Positions 27,915 to 37,469 of a stretch of DNA of 64,000 nt are shown here, piece by piece. The notes below the pieces were generated by a model. The model searched no databases, was not told the origin of the DNA, and saw only the letters and a program-made list of their open reading frames with translations. Positions within the stretch are counted from its first letter, which is position 1, and every line of letters starts with the position of its first letter. A program made the translations under genes and the position numbers. This stretch comes from Chondrus crispus (taxonomy: Eukaryota > Rhodophyta > Florideophyceae > Gigartinales > Gigartinaceae): contig NW_005179063.1 in assembly GCF_000350225.1 (NCBI RefSeq), positions 124,001-188,000 on the forward strand, written 5' to 3'.

Positions 27915-29811
27915 GGTCTCCTAACCAAAGACCGCTTTTCTCCCCAAAGACAGAGCACCACCCAAAAGATCGATATTCTCCGTAAATCACTTGGCAAAAA
28001 CATCGCCACCAAGTCATTCAGTGCGCATCGATAGACTTTGTAAACATGGTTGTGCACTGTAGTCAACCACACAACTGACAAATATTTACGAATTCACCTA
28101 ACCACTACGTCATATACCATCAGGGTCGCGATCAGGAACGCCACACGCCCTGAACTGAATGTTCATGCGCCTTCTTCGCTTCTCGCGATATTTTTCTTGT
28201 ACGAGTTTCCTCCTCCTTGCCTGGTTCTCAGCTAGCCTAAACCACCGCGTCCTTATTTGCCCATAAACCTGCCCATCCTCTTGCTGTAACGGATTTCACC
28301 TAATATGGAAATTGGTAAGTCTCAAGCACAATTTGAAAATTGGATCATACGATTTTTCGTTCCACTTCCACTTAGACCCCATCACGTTCCAAATTCCACA
28401 CAGCCTGCCAAAAAAAATTTCGACAATAATTCTGTCACTTGAAATAAGACGATTTCGCTTGACATCCGTAGGAGGCATTACAGCATGCGGCGGCTTTTTA
28501 GTTGGATGAATTACACGGCAGAATTCTAAAGCTCCTTGGTATCCCTTGTCACATAAGACAGCCCAGCTTTCCGGATATTTGCCCACATACGGCCCATCGT
28601 CATCCCACTCCTTCTCCTCCCCTTTCTTCTGCAGCTGCTTGTAGTGAAAATACTGCATCCTCTGAAAAAGAGTCAGATCGGAGACTGAACCGGGCTCATG
28701 CTCGCTACAGCCAATGGCCATTCCATTCGGAAGCACGGAGACTTCCATTTTATGGCCATATTGTTTATGCTTTCCACTATAGTACTTTTTGCCCTCCTGC
28801 ATGCTACCACTTGGACGGTAACTTGGCTGGAAAGTCACATCGGTAGCATACCGAGCAACAGGGAAATGCCTAAACAAACGCCCAACATCCGACACAGCCG
28901 TCATTGTCCACTTGGTCGCGTGATGCTCAACATATTGCTCGTAAACAGGTAGCCACAGCAGGTCCACGAATTTCATAATCAGTTTTTCAAAAGACGGACC
29001 CTTCAATCCGAACAATTTCGCAAGAAAATCCCACTGTTCTCCGTGTTTTACGACACATAATATCATAAAAAGTACGTCCTTGCCGCTATGGATTGACTTC
29101 CTACCCCGTCCCGCGTTATAGCCCTGAGATATAAGACCCTGAAATCCAGACCATATTCCCAAAAACTGTGTAGGGTCGAAGTTCGTCATCTCGAGTATAG
29201 CGGAAGAACCTCCCTGCTCGTAAAATCCATCGAAAATGGGGGCATCCGAGTCATCGTTTTCATCGGAGTCGAATGGATCGCTGTCATCATCGTACTGTCG
29301 AAGCTCGTTGCGGCGGTCCACGGCCGCATCTGCGAGCAATTGCAGCGCTGTGGCAGCTTGAGCTTGGCTGACATTTGTCATGGTTGGAACGAGAGGTGTG
29401 TCAGGGGGTGATGGAACGAAGGGTGTGGGGGGTTGAGGGAGGGAGCGAGAGTTCGGATCAAGGGGAGGGTCGAGGTTATCGTAAGAAAAGAGGAAGTTGG
29501 AATGGGGGATTTGATGGGAAGGACTGTCTGAGGACCTGGCCGCAGTCCCGATTTCAGTCTTATGCGCAATCATTGAGTGGTTTGGAAATAAGGCGGGCTT
29601 TTTTGTAATAGTTTACCCGCCTCGTTTCTGACTTGATCAGCACTGTACAGCCACGTATGTGGTCATGGTAGAATATTGTGACAAATTGTTGGCATTCTTG
29701 ACTTTTACTGTTGTAATCTGCAATGAATTCGTTGTTTACAGAATCTGCGCTGTGTTCTGGCAATGTATTGGCTCTTTCAGCAGTACCCTTCTAACTGTGA
29801 TAAAGGTCTAT
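27915..29811 (-). mobile_element. PIF/Harbinger-like DNA transposon inserted in copia-1 RNase H
   Basis: The copia sequence breaks after GGTCACATT (about 27915) and resumes with ATTGTACC at about 29811; the array copies show these joined without a gap. The interval holds a complete DDE nuclease gene. ATT occurs at both edges, which would fit the 3-bp duplications made by this superfamily, but no terminal inverted repeat was found, so the exact ends are uncertain. The flanks 27915-28295 and 29574-29811 show no gene. No Myb-like partner gene lies inside this insertion. Confidence 0.7.
28296..29573 (-). CDS. Harbinger-type DDE nuclease (DDE_Tnp_4-like transposase)
   Basis: Intact frame of 425 codons. 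The first 90 or so residues are Pro/Ser- and Asp-rich and probably disordered. A region with basic GRGRKSIHSGKD (about 155-166) precedes a DDE nuclease fold. Candidate metal ligands are D245 in YATDVTFQP, D299 in GSVSDLTLF, D342 in LCDKGYQG and E385 in IIVEIFFGR; which three form the triad cannot be fixed by eye. PIF/Harbinger transposases act with a separate Myb/SANT-like protein that carries the complex to the ends. A gene of that protein type is at 53676-55740, though not within this element. Translation may start at the upstream Met or at the internal Met near residue 65. Confidence 0.88.
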   Translation of the reverse strand: MIAHKTEIGTAARSSDSPSHQIPHSNFLFSYDNLDPPLDPNSRSLPQPPTPFVPSPPDTPLVPTMTNVSQAQAATALQLLADAAVDRRNELRQYDDDSDPFDSDENDDSDAPIFDGFYEQGGSSAILEMTNFDPTQFLGIWSGFQGLISQGYNAGRGRKSIHSGKDVLFMILCVVKHGEQWDFLAKLFGLKGPSFEKLIMKFVDLLWLPVYEQYVEHHATKWTMTAVSDVGRLFRHFPVARYATDVTFQPSYRPSGSMQEGKKYYSGKHKQYGHKMEVSVLPNGMAIGCSEHEPGSVSDLTLFQRMQYFHYKQLQKKGEEKEWDDDGPYVGKYPESWAVLCDKGYQGALEFCRVIHPTKKPPHAVMPPTDVKRNRLISSDRIIVEIFFGRLCGIWNVMGSKWKWNEKSYDPIFKLCLRLTNFHIR

Positions 29812-29936
29812 TGTACCATTGTCCGACAACAGAAATGCCAGCCGATATGCTGACCAAACCGCTTGGTCGCGTGCTGTTTGAAAAGTTCGTGGGCATGGTT
29901 GGGCTTTCCGAGTGCAAAGCTGCCCAAAGCATGTGA
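29812..29936 (+). pseudogene. C-terminal end of copia-1 pol after the Harbinger insertion
   Basis: Continues RNase H with the conserved PADMLTKPLGR segment and ends at TGA 29934-29936. It matches the last codons of copia-2 (to 61580) and the remnants in the array units (for example 41833-42018). Confidence 0.85.
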
Positions 29937-29947
29937 TGGAGGGGAGG
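29937..29947 (+). other. Polypurine tract of copia-1
   Basis: GGAGGGGAGG directly precedes the LTR start TATTGAAA. The array units carry the same tract. Confidence 0.75.
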
Positions 29948-30049
29948 TATTGAAACTGTGGGACCACATGCTGTTATCTGGAAAGTGCAAAATCGAGCGA
30001 CACGTGTACATGACTCGACGGTCCGGACCCTCACCCCATATCACCACAT
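29948..30049 (+). repeat. 3' LTR of copia-1, first 102 bp
   Basis: Starts TATTGAAACTG and matches the solo LTR 54093-55356. It is interrupted at 30049 by gypsy B and continues at 52522. The last five bases, CACAT (30045-30049), are repeated at 52522-52526. Confidence 0.9.
30045..30049. repeat. Target-site duplication CACAT, left copy
   Basis: CACAT at 30045-30049 and at 52522-52526 bracket gypsy B. The uninterrupted copia LTR near 35920-35935 has this sequence once. Confidence 0.88.
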
Positions 30050-30642
30050 TGTGGTATAATCACCCCCAACGACGAGGGGGGTGAGTACTGACAGTTCGGA
30101 AAGACCCCGATCGGCGGGAAGACAGAAGCACGGCCCACCCACGGTACCGAGCACGGGCTCGAGGTAGCGGTGGTAGAGCGGGATCGAGGAGGACGCGCGC
30201 ACGCGCGAGCGGTTCTACGCCTCGACGCCCCGGAGCGGTACTGGGTGACGATCCAGTACCGACGGGCGGAGGCGGAGCCGGCTCGTGGGCGTGCTACGCG
30301 CGTCCTCAACCCGCGCGCGGTGCTACTCCTAGGTAAAACGGACGGAAGTACCTAAAAGTAAGCGGGCGGACCAAGGTGGAGGATGCTTGACAAGTCCCTG
30401 CTTGTCGTCCTCCACCGCCGGCGGTCAGCTCATATTTAATGTACATTGTAGTCTATCATAACTCTACAGTAGTGCCGGTCTACCGACACTGTAACGCTGT
30501 CAGCCGGCGGGGATGACATTCCACGTGTAGTACGCGTCCCGTACACGCGGAGGACTTGTGTGTGCGCGCATGGCTGTAAGGCTCGTCGCCTTACTGTCCC
30601 TGATCCGATCCAAATCTAATTTCCGTTTGGGGTTATACTACA
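30050..30642 (-). repeat. 3' LTR of gypsy B
   Basis: 593 bp, TG to CA on the minus strand. It shares the layout of the A LTRs but is strongly diverged except in the 3' third. 52057-52521 is the truncated partner. Confidence 0.88.
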
Positions 30643-30677
30643 TCACCCCCCCTTCAAGAGTGAACGTCCGCGTTCAC
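30643..30677 (-). other. Second polypurine box of gypsy B, against the 3' LTR
   Basis: On the minus strand: the palindrome GTGAACG, four bases, CGTTCAC, then TTGAAGGGGGGG directly before the LTR. It repeats the box at 37435-37469. Confidence 0.85.
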
Positions 30678-30798
30678 TCCTGAGGCTTGTAGAACCTGTC
30701 CGTCACCTCCTCGCAGCCGAGCGACAGCCATCCTTACCGCCCCCGTGATCCCCTGTCCGTCCGTGCTGGGTGCCTTCTGCTTTCCATTTTCGGTGAGC
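30678..30798. other. Short spacer before the 66-bp repeats
   Basis: No feature recognised. Confidence 0.4.
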
Positions 30799-30996
30799 GG
30801 CGCGACGAGGCGCGACGGAAATCCTTATGTTAGTCAGCCCTCGCCAGCGATGGCGAGGGCGCGCGGCGCGACGAGGCGCGACGAGGATCCTTATGTTAGT
30901 CAGCCCTCGCCAGCGATGGCGAGGGCGCGCGGCGCGACGAGGCGCGACGGAAATCTTTATGTTAGTCAGCCCTCGCCAGCAATGGCGAGGGCGCGG
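30799..30996. repeat. Three 66-bp tandem repeats with a hairpin core
   Basis: Units begin at 30799, 30865 and 30931. Each has GGCGCGACGAGGCGCGACG, then CTTATGTTAGTCAGCC, then a hairpin of CCCTCGCCA and TGGCGAGGG arms. The units differ at a few bases. They lie upstream of the antisense ORF of B. A single similar hairpin is at 18345-18368 in A2, downstream of its ORF. Confidence 0.9.
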
Positions 30997-31544
30997 CGCG
31001 TGCCTCCGCGCTGCGGTAGGGCCTGGGCCTCGCTGCGCTCGGCCCGCGGCGCTCCCCGCGGACTTTTTCCGGCGCTCCTCGCGCTCCGGCTTCTTGCCCC
31101 CCGCTGCCCATCCGCGAGAGGGTAGCAATTGTTGGTCCGCCTCATACGCCACCCGTGCGCGGGCGGCGACTCCGTGTGTCCGACGTGCGGGCCGGTCTGA
31201 CGGCGTATTGAGTATGATACGGCGCAGGGGCAGACGGAGTGCATACGTGGTGCTCGTTGGTGCCCGCTGTACACGCGAGCGCTGATGGACTGTATGCCCG
31301 TACTGTGTGCCACGATACGTGGCAGCGGTCGGTGCGCCGTATGCGTGCTGGAAGACACGCGGTAGCTTCTGTGCACTTGGTACGTGTTGTCCAGGGTGGC
31401 GTCTGAGATGACTCAAATAGTCCGTGACCAGTCCGCCACCCCCCTCTTGGTCTCCAAGCCAGCCCCGCCCGTAGCGTGTGCAGCCATTCCCCACCGCTCA
31501 GTGTCTCATTCCACTCTTGAGAGCTTCCGCTGACCATCTCCGGC
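30997..31544. other. Region between 66-bp repeats and the antisense ORF of B
   Basis: About 550 bp, GC-rich, with no gene I can support. It would be the leader of the antisense transcript if that starts in or near the LTR. Confidence 0.45.
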
Positions 31545-33758
31545 ATGGCAGACTCGACCTCTACCCCACGGCCGACGGCCGTGGTCCCATCTTCGAGTGA
31601 AGGTGGCCTCCCGGACGCGTCGTCCTGTCCGCATGAGGCGACCGTCGACTTGACGAGGGCGGCCCCGCCGCTACCGCCGGCGTTCCAAAAGTGTCGCTCT
31701 CGTTCGACTACCGTGTCTGTAGAGCTGGTGGCCCCCACGGAGGGCCCGCCGCAGCCGGTATTGTCGTTCCGTCCAGCGAATACCTCCCCTCCGCCGGTCG
31801 AGGTCCGGCCTGTCGACCGTCTGGAGGCCACAAACAATACCTCTCCCGGCGCGCTTCCAAGCCATCAGCCTCCTGCTTCCAATCCCTCTCCTGTCGAAGG
31901 AGATGGGGAATTACCCTCCACTACTCAGTGGTTGGGGGAGCCCTCGCCGGATGCTGCGCAGCTCCCTATCCGTGAGCTGCGCTATCCCTGGCGAATCCGC
32001 GGTCGCTCGAATGTGACCGTAGAGGAGTTGACCTCCTGCAGATGGCTCCGCCCCGATCTCGCCCGCATTTTTAAGATTTACGAGGCGGGTGGAGCGGAAG
32101 AGGCGTCTTCGTCGCTTCACCGTTTGATGGCCGAGGGTTGGGGTTCCGGATACCAGGTACCCGACGAGTTACCTGGGGACCGCACGTTTGCGTACAGTAT
32201 TGCGGAGGTAGCCTACCTTGACCGCATGGGCTCACTCCTCTCTGGCTCCGGACAAGTTTACCCCCGACGGTTTGTGTTGTCCGAGGTAGCCGGACTATAC
32301 GTGTCCCCTCGTGCTTACGCATTCACGAGGGCCCGAGTAGCTCTGCAGAAGTCGTCGTGCTCTCTAATGCGCTTAGATTCCGTCTCCTTTGCGCATTACG
32401 ATTGGTCCGCGTGCAGAGGGGAGGGCGAGCGGGATGGTAGAGTTACCCCGTCGGTCGCCTTCGCGTCCGGTTTGTCGACCGCGGATTTCCCGTCTCTTCC
32501 TGTAGTCGTGCGGGAGAGCTTCCTCTCGCTGGGGATTCATCCCCTTCTACCCCCAATTCTGAAGCATTTCGGTCTGGCTTGTGCAAACTCGCAGCACCCC
32601 GCCCGCTCTCTTCTGACGTACAATTACGAGCGAGAGTGGGCGTGGTCTTTGTGCTGCGCTTTCATGGCCGAAGTGCACATGAATAAGCGGGTTTTCTTAC
32701 AACCGAGTCCCACTATCTCATTTGTGGAGCGCATCGCAACGGGCATGCCCCGCGTTGCGCTTCGTCTTTCGGAACACGAATCCGCTCACGTACCGTGGGT
32801 GTTCAATCACGTTATTGGTCTCATGAAACGGGCGGGGGAGGTGAGTTCGCAAAACCACCGCTCGTGGATCGACTACACCACGGGGGTCAGGTGTCCTTTC
32901 CTCGCGTATGATGCCCTGTCGGACGCTTTCGTGGCGCGTCCTGTCACTGTCACCCCAGTGGGAGGCGGTACGGGAAAGAGGGGAGGCGTCGGTTCGGAGA
33001 GCCGGCGCGGTCGGCGGAAACGCTATCGCGACCTGGACGCTGTTGGTCCGGACTCCGTTGGCTCTGCACCACGTCCTCCCTTCACGGCACCGACAGCAGA
33101 CAGCCCCCGCCTCGAGGGAGGTATCAGCTGTGTACAGGACGTCCTTCCCGTCCCTCCCCTCGGCGAGGCAGAGCAGGGCCCCGACCATACCCGCTCCGTG
33201 CGGGCCCTCGTGCTTCCTTCAGGGGAACTGGCATCCATTCCCGAGTTGCAGCGCGCTCTAGGTGCAGCTCTGCGGCGTTCTTGGACTGTAGGCGATCTTA
33301 TTCGTACTCCCGGGTCGTGGTTTCTTGCTCGGAATGACGAGGCGCGATGGCTTCGTGAGGACCTTGGGGCACAGACGATGGAACTACAGCGGTTGCAACA
33401 CGAGCTGTCGTCTATGCGCACGGCGTACGAGCGCGTGTCGCGCGATTGAGAGCGCTACCGGCGCGAGCGCGATATTTTGCAGGCACCCCTGCCGGTTTCT
33501 CTGCCCGTAATTCACGCCGCTCCCCGCGCTTCGGCGACTCCCGCTCTCCGTGATCCGTACGCTGACTACGAGGCAGCTAATTCCCAGCCGCGAGCTTACA
33601 ACCCTCCTGACACAGCTGAACCTGTCGACGGCCACGACGTCCTGGCGATGCCCAGCGTCGCAGAGGTGGCGGCGGCGGCCCCCTCTTACCCCGGCTACTG
33701 TCCTTGGAGGTATTACGAACCGGGGTCCCGAGTGCCTTCGAACGACGCGAGCCACTGA
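31545..33758 (+). pseudogene. Antisense accessory ORF of gypsy B, 738 codons with one internal TGA
   Basis: Homologue of the 889-codon ORF of A2, also opposite in strand to pol and also between the two polypurine boxes. The N-terminal part is shorter (about 125 residues before the shared TTQWLG block). Shared blocks include DRTFAYSI, EVAGLYVSPR, LQKSSCSLMR, HPLLPPILKHFG, NYEREWAWSLCCAF and RRKRYRDLD. A TGA at 33447-33449 lies in the coiled-coil region. The same frame continues for another 103 codons with tail motifs LRDPY and PSND that match A2, so the TGA looks like a recent nonsense change. Alternatives are readthrough or a shorter protein ending there. Confidence 0.85.
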
Positions 33759-34092
33759 GCTCGCTTTTGCCCTGGTTCGCCGCGAGTGTTAGCTGTAGCG
33801 TGTGCTCCTTTGAATAAAGGGATCCCGGGACCTTACTGCCCTTGGTCTTTTCTCATGCCGCTTTCCACGGGTGTCCTTCCGCGAGCGACCTCCTGGCATA
33901 CGCCCGAGCCGTGGGGTCGCGCTATCTTCGACTGCGCCCCCCTTTTCTTTACCATTCGACACTCCACACCTCACCATGGGTGCAATCCCCTTCCTCTTCG
34001 CCATGTCCTTCCCAGTGCGGCCTCCGGTGCCTCTCCATTGGCGGTGCGGCGCAACCACTTCCCGACACGTGCGGTAGCCGGCGGCGCCCACG
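33759..34092. other. Gypsy B accessory sequence, no gene seen
   Basis: About 330 bp following the antisense ORF, up to a solo copia LTR. Nothing recognised. Confidence 0.45.
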
Positions 34093-36018
34093 TAATGGTA
34101 GGTTCGGAGGGGCAAAGGAAAGAAGGAGGGCAGGTTGATGTGTGTGAGTGAAGGAGTTGGTGCCGAGGTTTACTTGGAGCCGTCTTTCGGCGATACTTAT
34201 ACACTTTGAGTGTTACACTATTCCATTACTTTGGCACCTGGTAAACCGTACTCACCATATGCGCGACCAAGCGCGGTCCTCTTCTGGCCCGTCCACACTG
34301 TTCTATTTCCACCTTACGAATTGACTATTGACTGTCAGTGCACAACAGTTTCTACACATTTCGAGTGACTGTAAACCATGGCCCTATGCATGCAATCGTT
34401 TCACACCTTACTAATCTGCATCCAGACATGACAGAATATATTCTTGCGCAATGAACAACTTGGCATCTCTCTATTTCCAACAACGCAAAGTCCTGTCATA
34501 TCTCAGTCCCCATACATGCGCTTGTTTCGTACCTTACTAATTGTAGTATAACACCCCCCAACGGAGAGGGGTGTATACTTAGCTCGACGTAGACCCCGTA
34601 CGAGGGGCGAGAAGACGGGGAGAACACACAGCTAACGAGACAGGGAAGCGGGCCCTGGTAGCGTGGTAGAGCGGGACGGTCGGGGACGAGCGTGCCCGCG
34701 GGCCGATCTACGCCTCGACGCCCCGGAGCAGCGCTGGTTAACGTACCAGCGCTGACGGGCGGAGGCGGATCTAGGCTCGCTCGCGTACGCGGCTGTCCCC
34801 TACCCGCTTTGTCCCGGTTAACGCGCGCGAAGGCGGATCGCGCTCGTTAGTTAAGCTGGAAGACGGACCTAGGCGGCAGGTCGTGGACAAGTCCGTGCTT
34901 GTCCCCCCTTCGCCGCCGCCGGTCGCGCTCGTATTTAATGTATACAATGCGTCTATCATAATACTACAGTACTGGTATGCTGTAGTAACTTACTGTGGCG
35001 CGGGTCGTCCCGCGCTGTAATGCTGTCAGCCGTCGGGGCTGACAGCACACGTGTGAGACGCGTACTGTGCGCGCGGTGGTACGCGCCTCCTACACGTGTA
35101 CGCGTGTGGTCCCGCGTCCTCCGTACACGTGGGGGTACACGTGTGCCCCGGTGTGGTTCGTATTGATCTGATCTAAATCTAAATCTAACCGCGGACCGCC
35201 GTTATGCCACACTAATTTCGGTACACACTGCCAGACAACTATGACGGGTAGCAACAATGTGCATCCAGACTTTCTACACATCTCACGTGATATCCGATGT
35301 GAATCACACGAGTACTGTCATCAACTTGCACCCAACGGCGCACCATAACGAGAGCACAGTACAACGTCGCATGCTGACGAGAGTGTAGTACAACGGCGCA
35401 TGCTGATGCAAGGGTCGCATACAGCGTGACGCGTACACTGAATACTCACGTAAGTACATGTCTCTTGCGAGAAATACTTGTTGTACTTTTAATTCACATG
35501 TACTGTGCTCGGACACGCGCCGGACCGTATGTAGGCGACGTGTACAAGTGTACGTACACGCAGCAACCTGGCGATGTGTACATGTGTACACCGCACACAA
35601 GTGTCCAGCGCCAAGGCCACCCGTAACTACCCATTACAACCATGGTGAACAACTTGAAACCCCCGAAATGATGTAATTAAACCGTATACCGATCATTCAA
35701 GATATATCACCAGCACGACTGCATATAAGTGGACAATAGCAGACCAATAGAATTGCAGCATTCGAACCGACACCCAATAGATTTGCAGTATTGCCTGTGT
35801 AGCCCTATAACGGTTCGGGCCCAATGCAAATTTTCGGCATTTATGCAAATTTGCATAACCCTCCAAAAGTCCACTTTCGTCCCCAGAACCCCAAAATCTG
35901 AGACTTTACACGTGTCATGTGGTGATATGGGGTGAGGGTCCGGACCGTCGAGTCATGTACACGTGTCGCTCGATTTTGCACTTTCCAGATAACAGCATGT
36001 GGTCGCACATTTTCAATA
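34093..36018 (-). repeat. Solo copia LTR (array family), split by a gypsy LTR
   Basis: The two parts, 34093-34541 and 35217-36018, together match the 1.26-kb copia LTR in minus orientation. Flanking bases are CCACG on the left and GCACG on the right, a probable five-base duplication with one change. A solo gypsy LTR sits inside. Confidence 0.88.
34542..35211 (-). repeat. Solo gypsy-type LTR (family E) inside the copia LTR
   Basis: 670 bp with TG and CA ends and an exact CTAAT duplication (34537-34541 and 35212-35216). Its start and end resemble the A and B LTRs, in minus orientation, with TACTGTAG-type repeats in the U3 part. No interior remains, so LTR-LTR recombination has removed it. Confidence 0.92.
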
Positions 36019-37434
36019 GCACGTACCGACGCACACGCTGCAGAAGACAGTCCAAGACGAGCTCGCAGGTTGCAGGTCATGCTGCGCCGCCCTCGGCGCG
36101 GTCGTTCTTGACGAGCAACGGCATCCGTGTTGTCGTGGGGGCCCTCTGTCTCAGGGCTGTGAAGGTCGCCCCGACGGTGGCCTTGTCGACGCCGGGGGTT
36201 TTTGCGCGGCTTCCGAGCACGAAGGGCTCGTGACGTCCCCTTGTCGAAGCCGTCATCGGTTCACTCACCACGAACGTCGGTGGTGGTGATTTGAATCGCG
36301 CTCGTCGCTGCATGTCGGTCGTCTTACACGCGCGCGGCGCCGTGCACGTGTGGTCCGGGCCACCTGTTTGCCCGCGGCAATTTCCACCACCCAATATTTT
36401 TCGTTTCCGGGTAAGGTGGCGGTTCCGGCGCGGTTGCCCTCCAGCTGCCGACCACGGACGGTGTCGTCGGCAGGCTGCGTGTCCGGAGCGCCGCTTCTGT
36501 TGTCGCCGCCAGAGAGTGTGTCTCCGTCGGGGTGCGGTACGGGCCGTCGAGCCGGTCAGGCCGAGGGTACGTTCGGCTATCCCGCGTGCCATTGCGTGTC
36601 TCGCATGCCAACGTGCATGCGTTTGCTCACGTGAGTTGTCCATTTTCGCGACTACTTTTTCGTTAATTTTCTCCTGCCCGTGGTGGCAAGTTGACACCGA
36701 GTGCCGCACAGTAGGACTTATTTCTCCTTATTTTTCCATGTTGTTCGCGTCGGCGGCCCAAGCATTGTACAGCATTATATCACCCCTGGGGTGACCGTCA
36801 TCATCCCAATCATTCTCTGAAGCCATGCGGTGCCTCTCTTGTCACATTATCGTGACAGTGGAGTGGCGGTTGTTCGTCCGCCCCCTCCTCCGTCCTCACT
36901 CGGCCCGTACCAAAGTATGCGTACGCTATTCTTCACACCTCGCGCCTTGCTTTGTGCAATCCGTTCGCTCCCACGCTCACCTGGCGCGACTTGAGCATAA
37001 TGCCGCATTCTAGGCGGCCATCCCTGGGACGTTTGGCGTCCCCTAAGACGCGAATTCTCGCATCCGACTCCGTAAGCGCTCGCCAACGATCGGCTGACGG
37101 AAGCCTAACTGCTTCCGGTACCGGCTGCCTTGTGCAGGTGATCGTCTCGTTCGTCGGACGTCCTCTCGCCGCGGTTGCCGGACTTAACGGAATGTCCGGC
37201 GACCCAGTTCGGGGGGAAGCGTCCGACCTTTCTGCTCCCACAAAGGAGCATTCGCCTTATCTGTTCGAGTACACGTCGACCCTCGTATAGTCGGTCAATA
37301 CGAGGGCCACAATTCCTTGAGGTAGTCCGTACTGCCTCATCCTTACGCCTTACGTCGTGCGTCCTTGGGTTTCGGAAGTCAAATACGGCTTGACTTCTGT
37401 GCGGTCCTCACGTCAACCGTAACGAAGCGGTTGA
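36019..37434 (-). other. Gypsy B accessory sequence between solo LTR and pol
   Basis: About 1.4 kb. The last 350 bp (37090-37434) align loosely with the post-pol sequence of A1 and A2 and contain the hairpin 37281-37305. A 210-codon Arg-rich open frame on the minus strand (36709-36077) has no homologue in A2 and is not called as a gene. Confidence 0.55.
37281..37305 (-). other. Conserved hairpin after pol, copy in gypsy B
   Basis: CCTCGTAT and ATACGAGG pair around AGTCGGTCA. Compared with A1 and A2 the inner stem has changed on both sides and still pairs over eight bases, and the TCGGT of the loop is kept. Confidence 0.65.
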
Positions 37435-37469
37435 GGGCCCCCCTCTCAAGCGTGAACGTCCGCGTTCGC
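37435..37469 (-). other. First polypurine box, directly after gypsy B pol
   Basis: On the minus strand: GCGAACGCGGACGTTC, then CGCTTGAGAGGGGGGCCC. It is the partner of 30643-30677 and equivalent to 14536-14570 in A2. Confidence 0.8.

Larger units (their letters stand above)
24224..30049 (+). mobile_element. Ty1/copia element copia-1, internal region and start of 3' LTR
   Basis: Contains the gag remainder, pol, an inserted Harbinger-like element, the pol end, a polypurine tract and the first 102 bp of the 3' LTR. Gypsy B then interrupts the LTR; the rest is at 52522-53675. The 5' part lies beyond A1, left of the window. At least five coding lesions show it is inactive. Confidence 0.92.

Noticed and set aside
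36077..36709. 210-codon Arg-rich ORF on the minus strand in gypsy B
   Set aside because: No homologue in A2 or A1, composition expected of GC-rich non-coding sequence, and several other frames are also open there.
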